Source: Pseudomonadota bacterium (lineage in GTDB: Bacteria > Pseudomonadota > Gammaproteobacteria > UBA1113). Taken from it: a stretch of 64,000 nucleotides of DNA. The notes beneath the pieces were generated by a model. It did not search any database. It was given only the letters and a program-made list of their open reading frames with translations, and had not been told where the DNA came from. The position numbers and the translations under genes are program-made. This document shows, piece by piece, positions 7,302-16,592 of the stretch; position 1 is the first letter of the stretch, and each line of letters starts with the position of its first letter. The stretch covers positions 119,536 through 183,535 of the forward strand of contig JAJXVU010000001.1 of the NCBI GenBank assembly GCA_021781965.1. Direction: 5' to 3'.

Positions 7302-10300
7302 ATGGAACAGTTGAATAAAGAGCAAGCCATCAATGTGATAACGACATGGATTGCCTTGGAAGTATTGTCACCACAAAAAGATCTAGCTAAAGAAGAAGCG
7401 GCCTTAATTGCTGACTGTGATAGGGCTTTACCTTGGGAAAATGGTGGCGAAGAACCGTTTTCAGATAATCCCTTATATTATCAAGTGACCATAGGTGCAG
7501 TTGATCTGAAAGCTGCAAGCAAAGCATTGATTAAAAAATATGGCGATAAAAGTGTAGAGTTACCTTCTGTATCGGGAAAAGCCACTATGGCGGTAGCTGT
7601 CGTGGATGCCAAAGGATATTTGGTTAAGAGCCTGGCACCGGTTAGTACCTCTAGTTTCGCATGGGGTGTGCCGCAGGCCTTGCAGGGGAATACAGAAACC
7701 TTGTGGAAATGGGTTTTGATTGAAAAAGATATAGCAGATAGTACGGCGCGAGTTTTAAATAAAAAGGATAAAGAAGGTCAGCCTTTGCCGCTGACTAAGG
7801 AAACGCTCAACGAAGCGTATCGTTATTTGTTGGACTTTTTTGGCATACCGGTGGAGATGTGCTCGAATGAGACATCCGCTATTCGTTCACGCGCGTTGTC
7901 AAAAAAAATAGAATATTCTCCAAAACCTAAATCTTCAAAAGGTGAAGAATCTATCCCTCCATCGCCGCCCTCTCCTTTGTTAATCAATAGTTTTTATTTA
8001 AGCGATTTGGTTGCAGTACGCACACTCATTGAGAAAGAAAATGTGCCACAAACTTTATCGCGATATTTAGGTCTCATCATACATGAAAAACGCCATAATA
8101 TTTTTGAGAACAATGCCTTTCTTGAAAATATGATTGCACCACACCGTATCCCTTCGGCCAGATGGCCGGGGCCAGGACGACATTCTTTGGTGTTGTTACA
8201 ACAGGCAGCGGTTAATTTAGCGGCATCTGAGTTAAAAGAAGAAGGGGTTTTGGCTGTTAATGGTCCCCCGGGAACGGGAAAAACAACCCTATTACGCGAT
8301 ATTGTGGCTAATGTGATTTGTAAGCGGGCAGAAGCCTTATTAAAATTTGATGACCCTACTACTGCTTTTAAGGATTCGGGGCATACAGTAAAAGCAGGCC
8401 AAGGTAAATTTAGATTGTATGCGATGGATGAAAGTCTTCACGGTTTTGAAATCGTTATCGCTTCTTCTAATAATAAAGCCGTTGAAAATGTCAGTGCCGA
8501 ATTACCGAGTTTAAATGCAATCGCCAGCGACGCTTCTGAACTGCGTTATTTTGACTGTTTGTCTGATAAGTTGTCATCAGATAACACCTGGGGATTAATT
8601 TCGGCTGTACTGGGGAATTCGCGTAATTGCAACTTTTTTCGTGAAACATTTTGGTGGAACAAAGATTGTGGGATAGCAACGTATCTAGGGAGCATTGATG
8701 GAATATCACCGCAACGTATTAAAGTGGAAGATGAAGCAACAAGGAAAATGATAGAGAGGTTTCCTAAAATCATTCTTGAGAATGATCCGCCCCGCGACCA
8801 TCAAGAAGCTTTAACCAGATGGGGTAAAGCACGACAAAACTTTAGTCGCATATTAGATCAGTGCACAAATAGAATGAATGAATTAGAAGCGGTTAGAAAA
8901 AATATTGCGAAGATAGAGATCTTAAAAAATGAATTTGGGTTAGATAAAACCTTAGACCAATCTATCTTACTTCATAAGGCTACAAAACCTAATTTTATTT
9001 TTATGTTATGTAATACAGCAAAGGCTAAACAGTGGAAAGAAAAAAACAATGTGTTATTGTATTGTCTGGAGTTAGAAAAAAAGATAGGTGTTTTCTATGA
9101 TAAAGTTAGCACCCAATTTATAGACAGTGATTTTTTCTCAAAACCGCATGAAGAAATACATCAAACCACACCGTGGTGCGATGCGATAACCCAAGCTTTG
9201 CGAGATGAGGTTTTTATTGCATCTATTAAATTGTCCAAAGCGTTTATAGATGCTGCCGCAAAACCATTGCGTCACAATATAGGGATACTGATGCAATCTT
9301 TTGGAAAACAAAGTGACTTACCAGATGAAAATATTTTAAGATTAATGCCAGATTTATGGGCTTCTTTTTTTCTGGCTGTTCCTAGTATTTCCACAACATT
9401 TGCTTCTGTGAATAAGATGTTCAAGCACATTAAGCCCAATGTGCTGGGTTGGCTTTTGATTGATGAAGCGGGACAAGCCTTACCGCAAGCTGCTGTGGGT
9501 GCTATTCTAAGATCCAAACGTGTTGTGGTGACGGGTGATCCTATGCAAATAGAGCCTGTGGTCACGTTACCCAGGCCTTTAGTAGAAGAAATATGTGCAA
9601 AGTTTACGGTAGATGTAGATCGATTCACTGCGCCCAATGCTTCAGCGCAAACGCTAGCGGATGCAGCCACGCCCTATTTTGCTGAATTTCATGCGCTATA
9701 TGGGAGTCGCAAAGTAGGATTTCCTTTGTTAGTCCATAGACGTTGTGCGGATCCTATGTTTAGTATTTCTAATGTGATTGCCTATGAACGGTTAATGGTG
9801 AAAGCCAAGCCCGCTAAAACTTCTCTTATTCGCAATTGCTTGGGAAATTCTGTGTGGTTTAATATTCAAGGCGAAGTAGACGACAAATGGTGTCCGCAAG
9901 AAGGAGAAAAAGTTTTAGAATTGTTGACTCAGTTAAAAGATGCGGGCGTATATCCAGATATTTATATTATTACACCATTTAGAATGGTAGCAAATCAGTT
10001 ACATCAGCTTATTGCAAAGAACGGCATTTTGGCAGGCTGGAGCGGGGTTAAGGCGCGTGATTGGCTTTCTAATCGCATTGGAACGGTACACGTGGTACAG
10101 GGACGTGAGGCAGAAGCGGTCTTTCTAGTATTGGGGGCGCCTGCCATAGAACAAAAAAATACGCGTGCATGGGCGGGCTCTGCGCCTAATATTCTTAATG
10201 TGGCGGTCACGCGTGCCAAAGAGGCGTTGTATGTGATAGGGAATAAAGAGCTGTGGAAAGACATAGGCGTGTTTAAAGAATTATACGATAATGTAGAGGT

Positions 10301-10352
10301 GATCAGCAGCTATGAACCAAAAATAAACGATTCATGTGTTCTCGCTGAGTAG
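7302..10352 (+). CDS. Large SF1 (Upf1/DNA2-like) helicase of unknown role
   Basis: 1016 residues. Walker A is [14 protein letters not shown] (about residues 325-338), Walker B is LLIDEAGQALP (about 717), motif III is VVVTGDPMQIEPV, and the C-terminal RecA domain holds the ITPF segment, VHVVQGREAEAVFLVLG and motif VI NVAVTRAKEALYVIG (about 964). This is an SF1B AAA-type ATPase/helicase. Roughly 380 residues, including a Lys/Glu-rich coiled part, separate Walker A from B. The first ~300 residues match nothing I know, and no nuclease motif is visible. It starts 36 bases after rlmE and ends 119 bases before ftsH, so it is inserted in an otherwise conserved operon. Such large stand-alone helicases are often accessory or defence genes; the function here is inference only. 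Confidence 0.8.
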   Translation: MEQLNKEQAINVITTWIALEVLSPQKDLAKEEAALIADCDRALPWENGGEEPFSDNPLYYQVTIGAVDLKAASKALIKKYGDKSVELPSVSGKATMAVAVVDAKGYLVKSLAPVSTSSFAWGVPQALQGNTETLWKWVLIEKDIADSTARVLNKKDKEGQPLPLTKETLNEAYRYLLDFFGIPVEMCSNETSAIRSRALSKKIEYSPKPKSSKGEESIPPSPPSPLLINSFYLSDLVAVRTLIEKENVPQTLSRYLGLIIHEKRHNIFENNAFLENMIAPHRIPSARWPGPGRHSLVLLQQAAVNLAASELKEEGVLAVNGPPGTGKTTLLRDIVANVICKRAEALLKFDDPTTAFKDSGHTVKAGQGKFRLYAMDESLHGFEIVIASSNNKAVENVSAELPSLNAIASDASELRYFDCLSDKLSSDNTWGLISAVLGNSRNCNFFRETFWWNKDCGIATYLGSIDGISPQRIKVEDEATRKMIERFPKIILENDPPRDHQEALTRWGKARQNFSRILDQCTNRMNELEAVRKNIAKIEILKNEFGLDKTLDQSILLHKATKPNFIFMLCNTAKAKQWKEKNNVLLYCLELEKKIGVFYDKVSTQFIDSDFFSKPHEEIHQTTPWCDAITQALRDEVFIASIKLSKAFIDAAAKPLRHNIGILMQSFGKQSDLPDENILRLMPDLWASFFLAVPSISTTFASVNKMFKHIKPNVLGWLLIDEAGQALPQAAVGAILRSKRVVVTGDPMQIEPVVTLPRPLVEEICAKFTVDVDRFTAPNASAQTLADAATPYFAEFHALYGSRKVGFPLLVHRRCADPMFSISNVIAYERLMVKAKPAKTSLIRNCLGNSVWFNIQGEVDDKWCPQEGEKVLELLTQLKDAGVYPDIYIITPFRMVANQLHQLIAKNGILAGWSGVKARDWLSNRIGTVHVVQGREAEAVFLVLGAPAIEQKNTRAWAGSAPNILNVAVTRAKEALYVIGNKELWKDIGVFKELYDNVEVISSYEPKINDSCVLAE

Positions 10353-10471
10353 GTATTCTTTGCTTTTGCTCAAAAAATGAACATACAATCTTTGCGCTTT
10401 GGCTCATTTTGGCGTAAACTAGCGCATTCTCTATAAATATTTGCAATCCGGTGCATAAAGGAGCGCTAACC

Positions 10472-12427
10472 TTGAACGACATGCTGAAAAATTTAATCAT
10501 TTGGTCGATTATTGTCATTATATTGGCCTCCGTTTTTAGTAATTTTGGACCTAAAACCGAACCTACTACCCAGGTATCTTTTAGCCAATTTTTAGATAGG
10601 GCAGACAAAAACGATCTGACTTCAGCCGTGTTTACGGAAGGCCAAATCATAGGCGTTACCAAATCCAATCAACAAATTTACACCATTATCCCTACTGGAC
10701 CACAAGATTTGGTGCGTGATTTATTGCGTAAGGGTGTTGATGTTAAAGGGAAATTGCCGGAAAGCCAACCGCTGTTGATGCGTATTTTCATCAATTGGTT
10801 CCCCTTATTGTTGTTTATCGGTATTTGGATTTTCTTCATGCGACAAATGCAAGGTGGCGGCGGTGCTGGCCGCGGCGCAATGTCTTTTGGCCGTAGCCGA
10901 GCACGTTTATTGACTGAAGATCAGGTTAAAGTCACTTTTGCCGATGTGGCGGGCGCAGATGAAGCTAAAGAAGAAGTATCCGAATTGGTAGACTTTCTAC
11001 GCGATCCAGGTAAATTTCAGCGCTTAGGCGGCCGTATTCCACGCGGTGTATTGATGGTAGGTCCTCCGGGAACGGGTAAAACCTTACTAGCACGTGCTGT
11101 GGCGGGTGAAGCTAAAGTGCCATTCTTTACTATTTCTGGTTCCGATTTTGTGGAAATGTTTGTGGGCGTGGGTGCATCGCGGGTGCGTGATATGTTCGAA
11201 CAAGCCAAGAAGAGCGCGCCTTGTATTATTTTCATCGATGAAATCGATGCTGTGGGTCGCCATAGAGGCGCGGGTTTAGGCGGTGGTCACGATGAACGCG
11301 AACAGACGCTAAATCAATTATTGGTAGAAATGGATGGCTTCGAGGGCAATGAAGGCGTCATCGTCATTGCTGCGACCAACCGCCCCGATGTGCTAGATCC
11401 AGCCTTATTGCGCCCCGGTCGTTTTGATCGTCAAGTGGTGGTACCTCTGCCCGATGTACGTGGTCGCGAGCAAATCTTGAATGTGCATTTGCGCAAAGTA
11501 CCTTTAGCGGAGGATGTGAGACCCGGCGTGATTGCTCGTGGTACACCCGGTTTTTCCGGTGCGGATCTTGCTAATTTGGTGAATGAAGCGGCTTTGTTTG
11601 CCGCCAAAGCCAATAAGCGCTTGGTGGAAATGAGTGAATTAGAATACGCTAAAGATAAAATTTTAATGGGCGCTGAGCGTCATTCCATGGTGATGAGCAG
11701 TGAAGAAAAGAAGTTAACCGCTTATCACGAATCTGGACATGCCATCGTTGGATTGAGTGTGCCGGATCACGATCCCGTTTATAAAGTAACCATCATCCCA
11801 CGAGGCAGAGCTTTGGGTGTTACCATGTTTTTGCCGGAACAAGATCGCTATAGCCATTCTAAACAACGATTGTTGAGCCAATTGTGCAGTTTATTTGGCG
11901 GTCGTATCGCTGAAGAACTTATTTTTGGTGAAATGGGTGTAACCACGGGTGCGTCTAATGATATGGAACGCGCCACGCAAATTGCGCGCAGCATGGTGAC
12001 CAAATGGGGTTTTTCTGCCAAATTGGGCCCGATTGTATTTGGCGAAGAACAAGGTGAAGTTTTCTTGGGTCGTTCAATGACACGGGCTCAAGATATCTCT
12101 GAAGGCACAGCCTCATTGATCGACGCCGAAGTGAAGATCATCATTGAAGAATCCTATGCGCGTGCTAAAGCTATTCTAGTGGAAAAAACACAAGTTCTGC
12201 ATTTGATGGCCGAAGCCTTAATTAAATACGAAACCATCGACGAAACTCAATTGAAAGATTTAATGGAGGGCCGTGTGCCGCAACCGCCTAAGGGTTGGGT
12301 TGAATCCGATCTGGGTGGGCCTACTGGAGGTGATGCAGTAGAAGTTGCCGATGCGGCTGGCACGGACGATAAAGCAAAGCCAGATGAATACACTACGGAT
12401 CCCAAAAAACAAGATGGCTTAGTCTAG
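10472..12427 (+). CDS. ftsH: ATP-dependent zinc metalloprotease FtsH
   Basis: 651 residues from TTG 10472; AAGGAG ends 9-10 bases before it. An in-frame GTG at 10451 precedes the Shine-Dalgarno, and ATG 10481 is too far from it. FtsH forms a membrane hexamer that unfolds and degrades membrane proteins and short-lived regulators. Order: TM1 ([15 protein letters not shown]), periplasmic domain, TM2 ([12 protein letters not shown]), Gly-rich linker, AAA module with [19 protein letters not shown] and the second-region Arg (RPGRFDRQ), and the Zn site HESGH with its downstream Asp. It heads the ftsH-folP-glmM block. Full length and undamaged. Confidence 0.97.
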   Translation: MNDMLKNLIIWSIIVIILASVFSNFGPKTEPTTQVSFSQFLDRADKNDLTSAVFTEGQIIGVTKSNQQIYTIIPTGPQDLVRDLLRKGVDVKGKLPESQPLLMRIFINWFPLLLFIGIWIFFMRQMQGGGGAGRGAMSFGRSRARLLTEDQVKVTFADVAGADEAKEEVSELVDFLRDPGKFQRLGGRIPRGVLMVGPPGTGKTLLARAVAGEAKVPFFTISGSDFVEMFVGVGASRVRDMFEQAKKSAPCIIFIDEIDAVGRHRGAGLGGGHDEREQTLNQLLVEMDGFEGNEGVIVIAATNRPDVLDPALLRPGRFDRQVVVPLPDVRGREQILNVHLRKVPLAEDVRPGVIARGTPGFSGADLANLVNEAALFAAKANKRLVEMSELEYAKDKILMGAERHSMVMSSEEKKLTAYHESGHAIVGLSVPDHDPVYKVTIIPRGRALGVTMFLPEQDRYSHSKQRLLSQLCSLFGGRIAEELIFGEMGVTTGASNDMERATQIARSMVTKWGFSAKLGPIVFGEEQGEVFLGRSMTRAQDISEGTASLIDAEVKIIIEESYARAKAILVEKTQVLHLMAEALIKYETIDETQLKDLMEGRVPQPPKGWVESDLGGPTGGDAVEVADAAGTDDKAKPDEYTTDPKKQDGLV

Positions 12428-12437
12428 GTTTTCTAGA

Positions 12438-13244
12438 ATGTGGATTTGTGGTCGTTATAGTTTAGATGTATCACAACCCTTAGTAATGGGGGTGGTTAAT
12501 TTGCATCCGGCTTCTTTTGCCAGTGTTAGTTATAGAGCCTCTGTAGATGAAAGTGTAGCGCAAGCGCTGAATATGGTCAGAGAGGGTGCCGCTATAATCG
12601 ATTTAGGCGCAGAGCCCACCAATCCACAGCAGACGACTACAGCTATTAGCGCCGAAGAAGAATTAGAACGTTTATTACCCGTGTTGCGCGCCTTAGTAAG
12701 CCGCGTAGCAGTGCCTATTTCTATAGACACCTCTCAACCCAAAGTGATGCAAGCGGTGTTGAATGAAGGGGCGAGCATTATCAATGATACGCGCGCTTTA
12801 GCCTATGAAGGTGCGTTAGAAACCGTGGCCGCCAGTGATGCGGGTGTGTGTTTAATGCATCAAGGCGATGGTGGCGATATCAAAATCATAGGGCAGTTTT
12901 TACGTGCTAGGGCAGAAGTGTGTGTAGCGGCAGGTATAGCCAAACAACGCATCGTCCTAGATCCAGGTATAGGCAATGGTCACTTTGGTAAAACAACAGA
13001 GCAGAACTTAGTATTACTAAAACAGTTAGACAAGCTGGGTGCCGCTGATTATCCGCTTTTAGTCGGGGTATCGCGTAAAACGTTTATAGGTGATGTATTG
13101 GATTTGCCTCAAGAAGAACGTTTAGCGGGGTCCTTAGCAGCGATGATAATCGCTTATCAACACGGGGCGCGTATAGTGCGTGTGCACGACGTGGCGCCTA
13201 CCGTACAAGCTTTAAAAATCATACGAGCGATAGAGTTATCATGA
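12438..13244 (+). CDS. folP: Dihydropteroate synthase, divergent
   Basis: 268 residues. It would condense pterin pyrophosphate with p-aminobenzoate in folate synthesis. Length and TIM-barrel order fit: VMGVVNLHPASF, the DLGAEPTNP loop, SIDTSQPKV, INDTRAL, LMHQGDG, LDPGIGNGHFGKTTEQN, GVSRKTFIG and RVHDV. Several near-invariant residues differ: NVTPDSF is NLHPASF, the GGESTRPG loop lacks its Arg (AEPTNPQQ), and about 15 residues are missing after LMHQGDG. The catalytic-site Asn, Asp, Lys and terminal Arg are retained. Position between ftsH and glmM, with a 4-base overlap into glmM, supports folP. Activity may be altered; see findings. Confidence 0.9.
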   Translation: MWICGRYSLDVSQPLVMGVVNLHPASFASVSYRASVDESVAQALNMVREGAAIIDLGAEPTNPQQTTTAISAEEELERLLPVLRALVSRVAVPISIDTSQPKVMQAVLNEGASIINDTRALAYEGALETVAASDAGVCLMHQGDGGDIKIIGQFLRARAEVCVAAGIAKQRIVLDPGIGNGHFGKTTEQNLVLLKQLDKLGAADYPLLVGVSRKTFIGDVLDLPQEERLAGSLAAMIIAYQHGARIVRVHDVAPTVQALKIIRAIELS

Positions 13245-14575
13245 AAAAATATTTTGGTACAGACGGTATACGTGCAAGAGTCGGTGCAGCGCCGATGACG
13301 GTAGAATGGTTGTCGTCTCTAGGGCGAGCCGTAGGCAGTGTGATACAAAATCAGGGTAAACCCATCGTCATTGGCTTAGATACCCGTGAATCCAGCGCCA
13401 TGTTGGGTGATGCTGTTGCTGCAGGCTTAGCGGCGCAGGGTCATCATGTTATTTTAGCCGGTGTATTGCCTACGCCTGCGATTGCTTTTTTATGTAAACA
13501 CAACGATTTTAATTTAGGTGTGGTGATCAGCGCTTCACACAATCCCTATCATGATAATGGCATTAAGTTTTTTTGTAGTGATGGTTTTAAGTTAAGCGAC
13601 GAAGTTGAAAGTGCTATAGAAACAGCTGTAGATAATATTGCAACCATACCTTTAGCGGCGACGCTTGGAAAAATAGAGTCTGATCATAGCTTAGCGCAAA
13701 CTTATGCGCAGCATTGTCAAACGTTTTTTGCCCCGCAGGCTTTGGCGGGATTAGAGTTAGTACTAGATTGTGCTCATGGCGCCACCTATCGTTTAGCGCC
13801 TGCTTTATTTAATGACTTAGGCGCTACGGTACACAGTTTGCATATTACGCCCGACGGGCGCAACATCAATGCTGCTTGTGGCGCTACCGATTTACGCGCT
13901 TTGCAAAAGGCGGTTAAAGAAAAAGAAGCGCACCTGGGTATTGCTTTTGATGGCGATGGTGATCGCGTCATGATGGTGGATGGCGATGGTGTCGTCGTCG
14001 ATGGCGATGAATTATTGTGGATCTTAGCCGCACACCAACTTGCAGAGCATAAAGAATTGCCCGGTGTGGTTGGTACTTTGATGAGTAATTTGGGCTTAGT
14101 CGAAGCCTTAGCCGAAAAACAAGTTCCTTTTTATCGCGCCAATGTAGGCGATCGCTATGTTTTAGAAGCTTTGCAAGAGCGTAATTGGTTTTTGGGAGGT
14201 GAATCTTCAGGGCACTTATTGCATTTGCATTATGGTACTACGGGTGATGGCATCGTGTCGGCGTTGTTGATCTTACAAGCCATGGTTAAGGCTAGAAAAC
14301 CTTTGTCCGAATTAAAAAATGGCATGGTTAAATATCCGCAAGTAATGATCAATGTACGCCATGCAGGCGGTAAACCGGATTTAAGCTCGGCGGCCATCAA
14401 AGCAGCTGTTACAGACGTAGAGCGACAATTAGCGGGTCACGGCCGCGTATTATTGCGCGCTTCCGGCACAGAGCCTTTAATACGTGTCATGGTAGAAGGC
14501 AAAGACGCTTCCCATACGAAAACATATGCAGAAACATTAGCCGCTCAAATTCAAACGATTTTGGCGGATGCTTAA
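13241..14575 (+). CDS. glmM: Phosphoglucosamine mutase
   Basis: 444 residues, the usual length. It interconverts glucosamine-6-phosphate and glucosamine-1-phosphate, feeding UDP-GlcNAc for peptidoglycan and LPS. Visible features are KKYFGTDGIR at the N-terminus, the phosphoserine loop VVISASHNPYHDNGIKF (Ser99), the Mg2+ loop AFDGDGDRVMMVD, the sugar-binding GGESSGHL, and the phosphate site RASGTEPLIRVMVE. The ATG overlaps the end of folP (ATGA), indicating translational coupling. A dispersed repeat follows 44 bases after the stop. Confidence 0.96.
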   Translation: MKKYFGTDGIRARVGAAPMTVEWLSSLGRAVGSVIQNQGKPIVIGLDTRESSAMLGDAVAAGLAAQGHHVILAGVLPTPAIAFLCKHNDFNLGVVISASHNPYHDNGIKFFCSDGFKLSDEVESAIETAVDNIATIPLAATLGKIESDHSLAQTYAQHCQTFFAPQALAGLELVLDCAHGATYRLAPALFNDLGATVHSLHITPDGRNINAACGATDLRALQKAVKEKEAHLGIAFDGDGDRVMMVDGDGVVVDGDELLWILAAHQLAEHKELPGVVGTLMSNLGLVEALAEKQVPFYRANVGDRYVLEALQERNWFLGGESSGHLLHLHYGTTGDGIVSALLILQAMVKARKPLSELKNGMVKYPQVMINVRHAGGKPDLSSAAIKAAVTDVERQLAGHGRVLLRASGTEPLIRVMVEGKDASHTKTYAETLAAQIQTILADA

Positions 14576-14619
14576 ATGTATTTTTAATAATGCGAATTCT
14601 GTTTAAGATGCAAAATTCA

Positions 14620-14644
14620 GAGCCGCGACCGTCAGGGAGCGGAA
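14620..14644 (+). repeat. Short GC-rich dispersed repeat
   Basis: Copy of the family with core (CCG)AGCCGCGACCG + TCAGGGAGCGG. It is the first of two in the 235-base gap after glmM. Confidence 0.85.
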
Positions 14645-14744
14645 GATGAAAGAATAACAGGAGTAACCCGGCTCCGCTCAGAGAATAATAGAATATTTGT
14701 AACTACGCACTCTAATGACTTAGTCCCGGTTATAAAAGGATAAA

Positions 14745-14773
14745 CCGAGCCGCGACCGTTAGGGAGCGGAAAG
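14745..14773 (+). repeat. Short GC-rich dispersed repeat with extended flanks
   Basis: CCGAGCCGCGACCG + TTAGGGAGCGGAAA, followed by TATTCAGAGAGCGGATATT and a partial second CCGAGCG. The ~35 bases before it (TAATGACTTAGTCCCGG, TTATAAAAGGATAAA) are also repeated, inverted, at about 41167-41203. The mobile or copied unit is therefore longer than the core. Confidence 0.85.
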
Positions 14774-14810
14774 ATATTCAGAGAGCGGATATTTCCGAGC
14801 GAGGTATCCT

Positions 14811-15173
14811 TTAATAAGGAACACGCACCATAGGATTATCAGGTGAAAAATCTTTACTATTACGTGTTACCAGCAGAGCTTCTAAAGATTGTGCTGTAGC
14901 GAGAATAATCGCGTCCGGAATCTTTAATCTATAATTTTTGCGCGCGCTTATGGTCAAATCAGCAATTGCTGCGCTAACCATAATGATATTAAAGGAGCGC
15001 AAAAAACCTTTAACTTGTGCTAAGACGGTATCATTCTCTTTTAAGCCCACCAAGACTTCAATATAACTGATGATACTGATATTTTTATTTTCAAATTGGT
15101 TGATTTCCCGTGCGGCACTAGGAATGCCTTTAAGGTAATCAATGAGAATATTACTATCGAATACAGCTTTCAT
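14811..15173 (-). CDS. vapC: PIN-domain toxin, VapC type
   Basis: 120 residues from ATG 15173, which overlaps the antitoxin stop (ATGA); an in-frame GTG lies at 15179. PIN-fold RNases cut tRNA or rRNA when freed from their antitoxin. The acidic active site is visible: Asp6 (VFDSN), Glu39 (SYIEVLVG), Asp87 (IPDAIILATA) and Asp108 after TRN. Length is typical. It is the second gene of a two-gene operon with a ribbon-helix-helix antitoxin. Both seem intact, so this looks like a live toxin-antitoxin pair. It sits directly downstream of two dispersed repeats. Confidence 0.88.
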   Translation of the reverse strand: MKAVFDSNILIDYLKGIPSAAREINQFENKNISIISYIEVLVGLKENDTVLAQVKGFLRSFNIIMVSAAIADLTISARKNYRLKIPDAIILATAQSLEALLVTRNSKDFSPDNPMVRVPY

Positions 15174-15394
15174 GTCCACTCATCCCGAATTTTCTTTTGC
15201 CATTGCACACTGTCTTCTACAAATTTATTTTTAAGCAAACCAAAAGCGCTTGTGGGTACAGTTTGTGCTTGCTGGCTAAGCCAGGCGCTAATAGCTGCAC
15301 GGATCAATGCCGCTCTAGGCAGATGCTCTTTCTGGGCGATGGTATCCAATTGGGCCATAAGCTCGCTGGGAATATCTACTAAGGTTTTTGCCAT
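15170..15394 (-). CDS. vapB: Ribbon-helix-helix antitoxin, CopG/VapB type
   Basis: 74 residues from ATG 15394; a GTG at 15403 would add three residues. The N-terminal half is an RHH DNA-binding unit (KTLVDIPSELMAQLDTIAQ then LPRAALIRAAISAWL). The C-terminal tail (LLKNKFVEDSVQWQKKIRDEW) would neutralise the PIN toxin. Its stop overlaps the toxin start. The AT-rich, partly palindromic stretch at about 15417-15445 (ATATATTATATATTAA and onward) is a likely promoter/operator for autoregulation. Confidence 0.87.
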   Translation of the reverse strand: MAKTLVDIPSELMAQLDTIAQKEHLPRAALIRAAISAWLSQQAQTVPTSAFGLLKNKFVEDSVQWQKKIRDEWT

Positions 15395-15559
15395 AATTAG
15401 CACTATATCGTTTGAATATATTATATATTAACTATATATATAAATGCTCCAAAAGTCAATCTGTGGCCTAAAACCAATCCCCTTAACACTTCCCCCATCG
15501 CCCTAAATGCAGTACAATAATTTATCCTAAAGAGATGTATTGAAACAAAGGAGTTTACT

Positions 15560-15883
15560 ATGACTAAAGGGCATAAAAAGGGTTATTCAATCCTCGCCAT
15601 ATTGGTATTATTTTTAAGTTTAATGGCTTGTCACGCCACGCCTACGAGCGAAAGCACCGGTGAATACATAGACGATAGCGCCATTACCACTAAGGTAAAA
15701 ACAGCCTTATTGGGGGATAAACAAGTATCTAGCGGTAGCATCAGTGTTGAAACCTTCAAGGGAGCGGTGCAACTCAGTGGTTTTGTAGCCAATGAAGCGC
15801 AAGTTATCCGTGCAGGTGAAGTAGCCAGCAAGGTCGAAGGAGTGAAGACGGTACACAATAACCTGATTATAAAAGCACAGTAA
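15560..15883 (+). CDS. BON-domain lipoprotein (OsmY-like)
   Basis: 107 residues. A lipoprotein signal peptide ends in the lipobox LMAC (Cys24), and a single BON domain follows (about 38-105: DDSAITTKVKTALL..., VQLSGFVANEAQVIRAGEVA, VEGVKTVHNNL). BON proteins bind phospholipid or envelope surfaces and often respond to osmotic stress. AAAGGAG is ideally placed. The signal peptide (MTK..KK.Y..LAI.VLFLSL..C.A) is closely related to those of the two tiny lipoproteins at 17157 and 17413, so the three seem to share an ancestor at their 5' ends. Confidence 0.88.
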   Translation: MTKGHKKGYSILAILVLFLSLMACHATPTSESTGEYIDDSAITTKVKTALLGDKQVSSGSISVETFKGAVQLSGFVANEAQVIRAGEVASKVEGVKTVHNNLIIKAQ

Positions 15884-15911
15884 GGTCTGATTATACGGCC
15901 ATATCTTTGTA

Positions 15912-15989
15912 TACCCTAAAAAGGTACTATCATACCTATTTAGGGTATTAGCCTTGACAATACCCATAAAGGGTACTATCATACCCTTT
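15912..15989 (+). promoter_or_regulatory. Promoter with nested palindromic operators for the MNT-HEPN locus
   Basis: TTGACA (15954-15959), 17 bases, TATCAT (15977-15982), then ATG at 15990, about where transcription should begin. The mRNA may be leaderless. A perfect inverted repeat AAAGGGTA-CTATCA-TACCCTTT (15968-15989) covers the -10. A second site with the same CTATCA centre (AGGTA/TACCT, 15922-15937) lies inside a wider imperfect repeat TACCCTAAAA...ATTTAGGGTA (15912-15947). The first protein has an N-terminal winged helix, so autoregulation is likely. Confidence 0.75.
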
Positions 15990-16592
15990 ATGAAACAACA
16001 TAATGCACAATTAATGGATAGTTTATTTCCCAAGGTACGGCAACGTGTGCTGGGTCTGCTATTTGGGTATCCCGAACGAGATTTTTATACCAATGAAATT
16101 ATTCGTTTGATCCATATGGGACATGGTGTAGTACAGCGCGAATTAGAAAAGTTATCTGCGGCAGGGATCTTAAAATTTGTTGTGGTAGGTAATCAAAAAC
16201 ACTATCAAGCTAATGATAAAGCGCCATTGTATGATGAGGTGCGCGGCATTGTATTAAAAACAATCGGCTTAGACATCGTATTATCACAGGCATTAAAATT
16301 GTGCCCCAAGGCTATTAATATAGCGTTTATTTACGGCTCTATCGCCAAGCAAACAGATACAGCTGCCAGTGATATTGATATTTTATTGATAGGAAATGAC
16401 TTAACTTATATTGATGTTTTTAGTATATTAAGTGAAGCAGAGATGCAACTTAAGCGTAAAATTAATCCTACAATTTATTCTGTTACGGAATGGCAAAAAA
16501 AACGTCAAGCTAATAATCATTTTATTAAGAAAGTACTAGAGCAGCCTAAAATCTTTTTAATTGGGACGGAAGATGAACTCGAATCATTTTGA
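15990..16592 (+). CDS. MNT-domain antitoxin with N-terminal winged helix
   Basis: 200 residues from ATG 15990; a TTG at 15954 is really the -35 box. Residues about 10-75 form an ArsR/MarR-like winged helix (PKVRQRVLGLLFGYPERDFYTNEII, GVVQRELEKLSAAGIL, NQKHYQAN). From about 95 there is a minimal nucleotidyltransferase: FIYGSIAKQTDTAASDIDILLIG, the GSX(9-11)DXD signature. MNT partners neutralise HEPN RNases, in characterised systems by AMPylating them. The gene overlaps the HEPN reading frame by 20 bases. The antitoxin looks intact; its partner does not. Confidence 0.85.
   Translation: MKQHNAQLMDSLFPKVRQRVLGLLFGYPERDFYTNEIIRLIHMGHGVVQRELEKLSAAGILKFVVVGNQKHYQANDKAPLYDEVRGIVLKTIGLDIVLSQALKLCPKAINIAFIYGSIAKQTDTAASDIDILLIGNDLTYIDVFSILSEAEMQLKRKINPTIYSVTEWQKKRQANNHFIKKVLEQPKIFLIGTEDELESF

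Noticed and set aside
10451..10471. GTG start for ftsH
   Set aside because: It lies upstream of the only Shine-Dalgarno, which is correctly spaced for TTG 10472.
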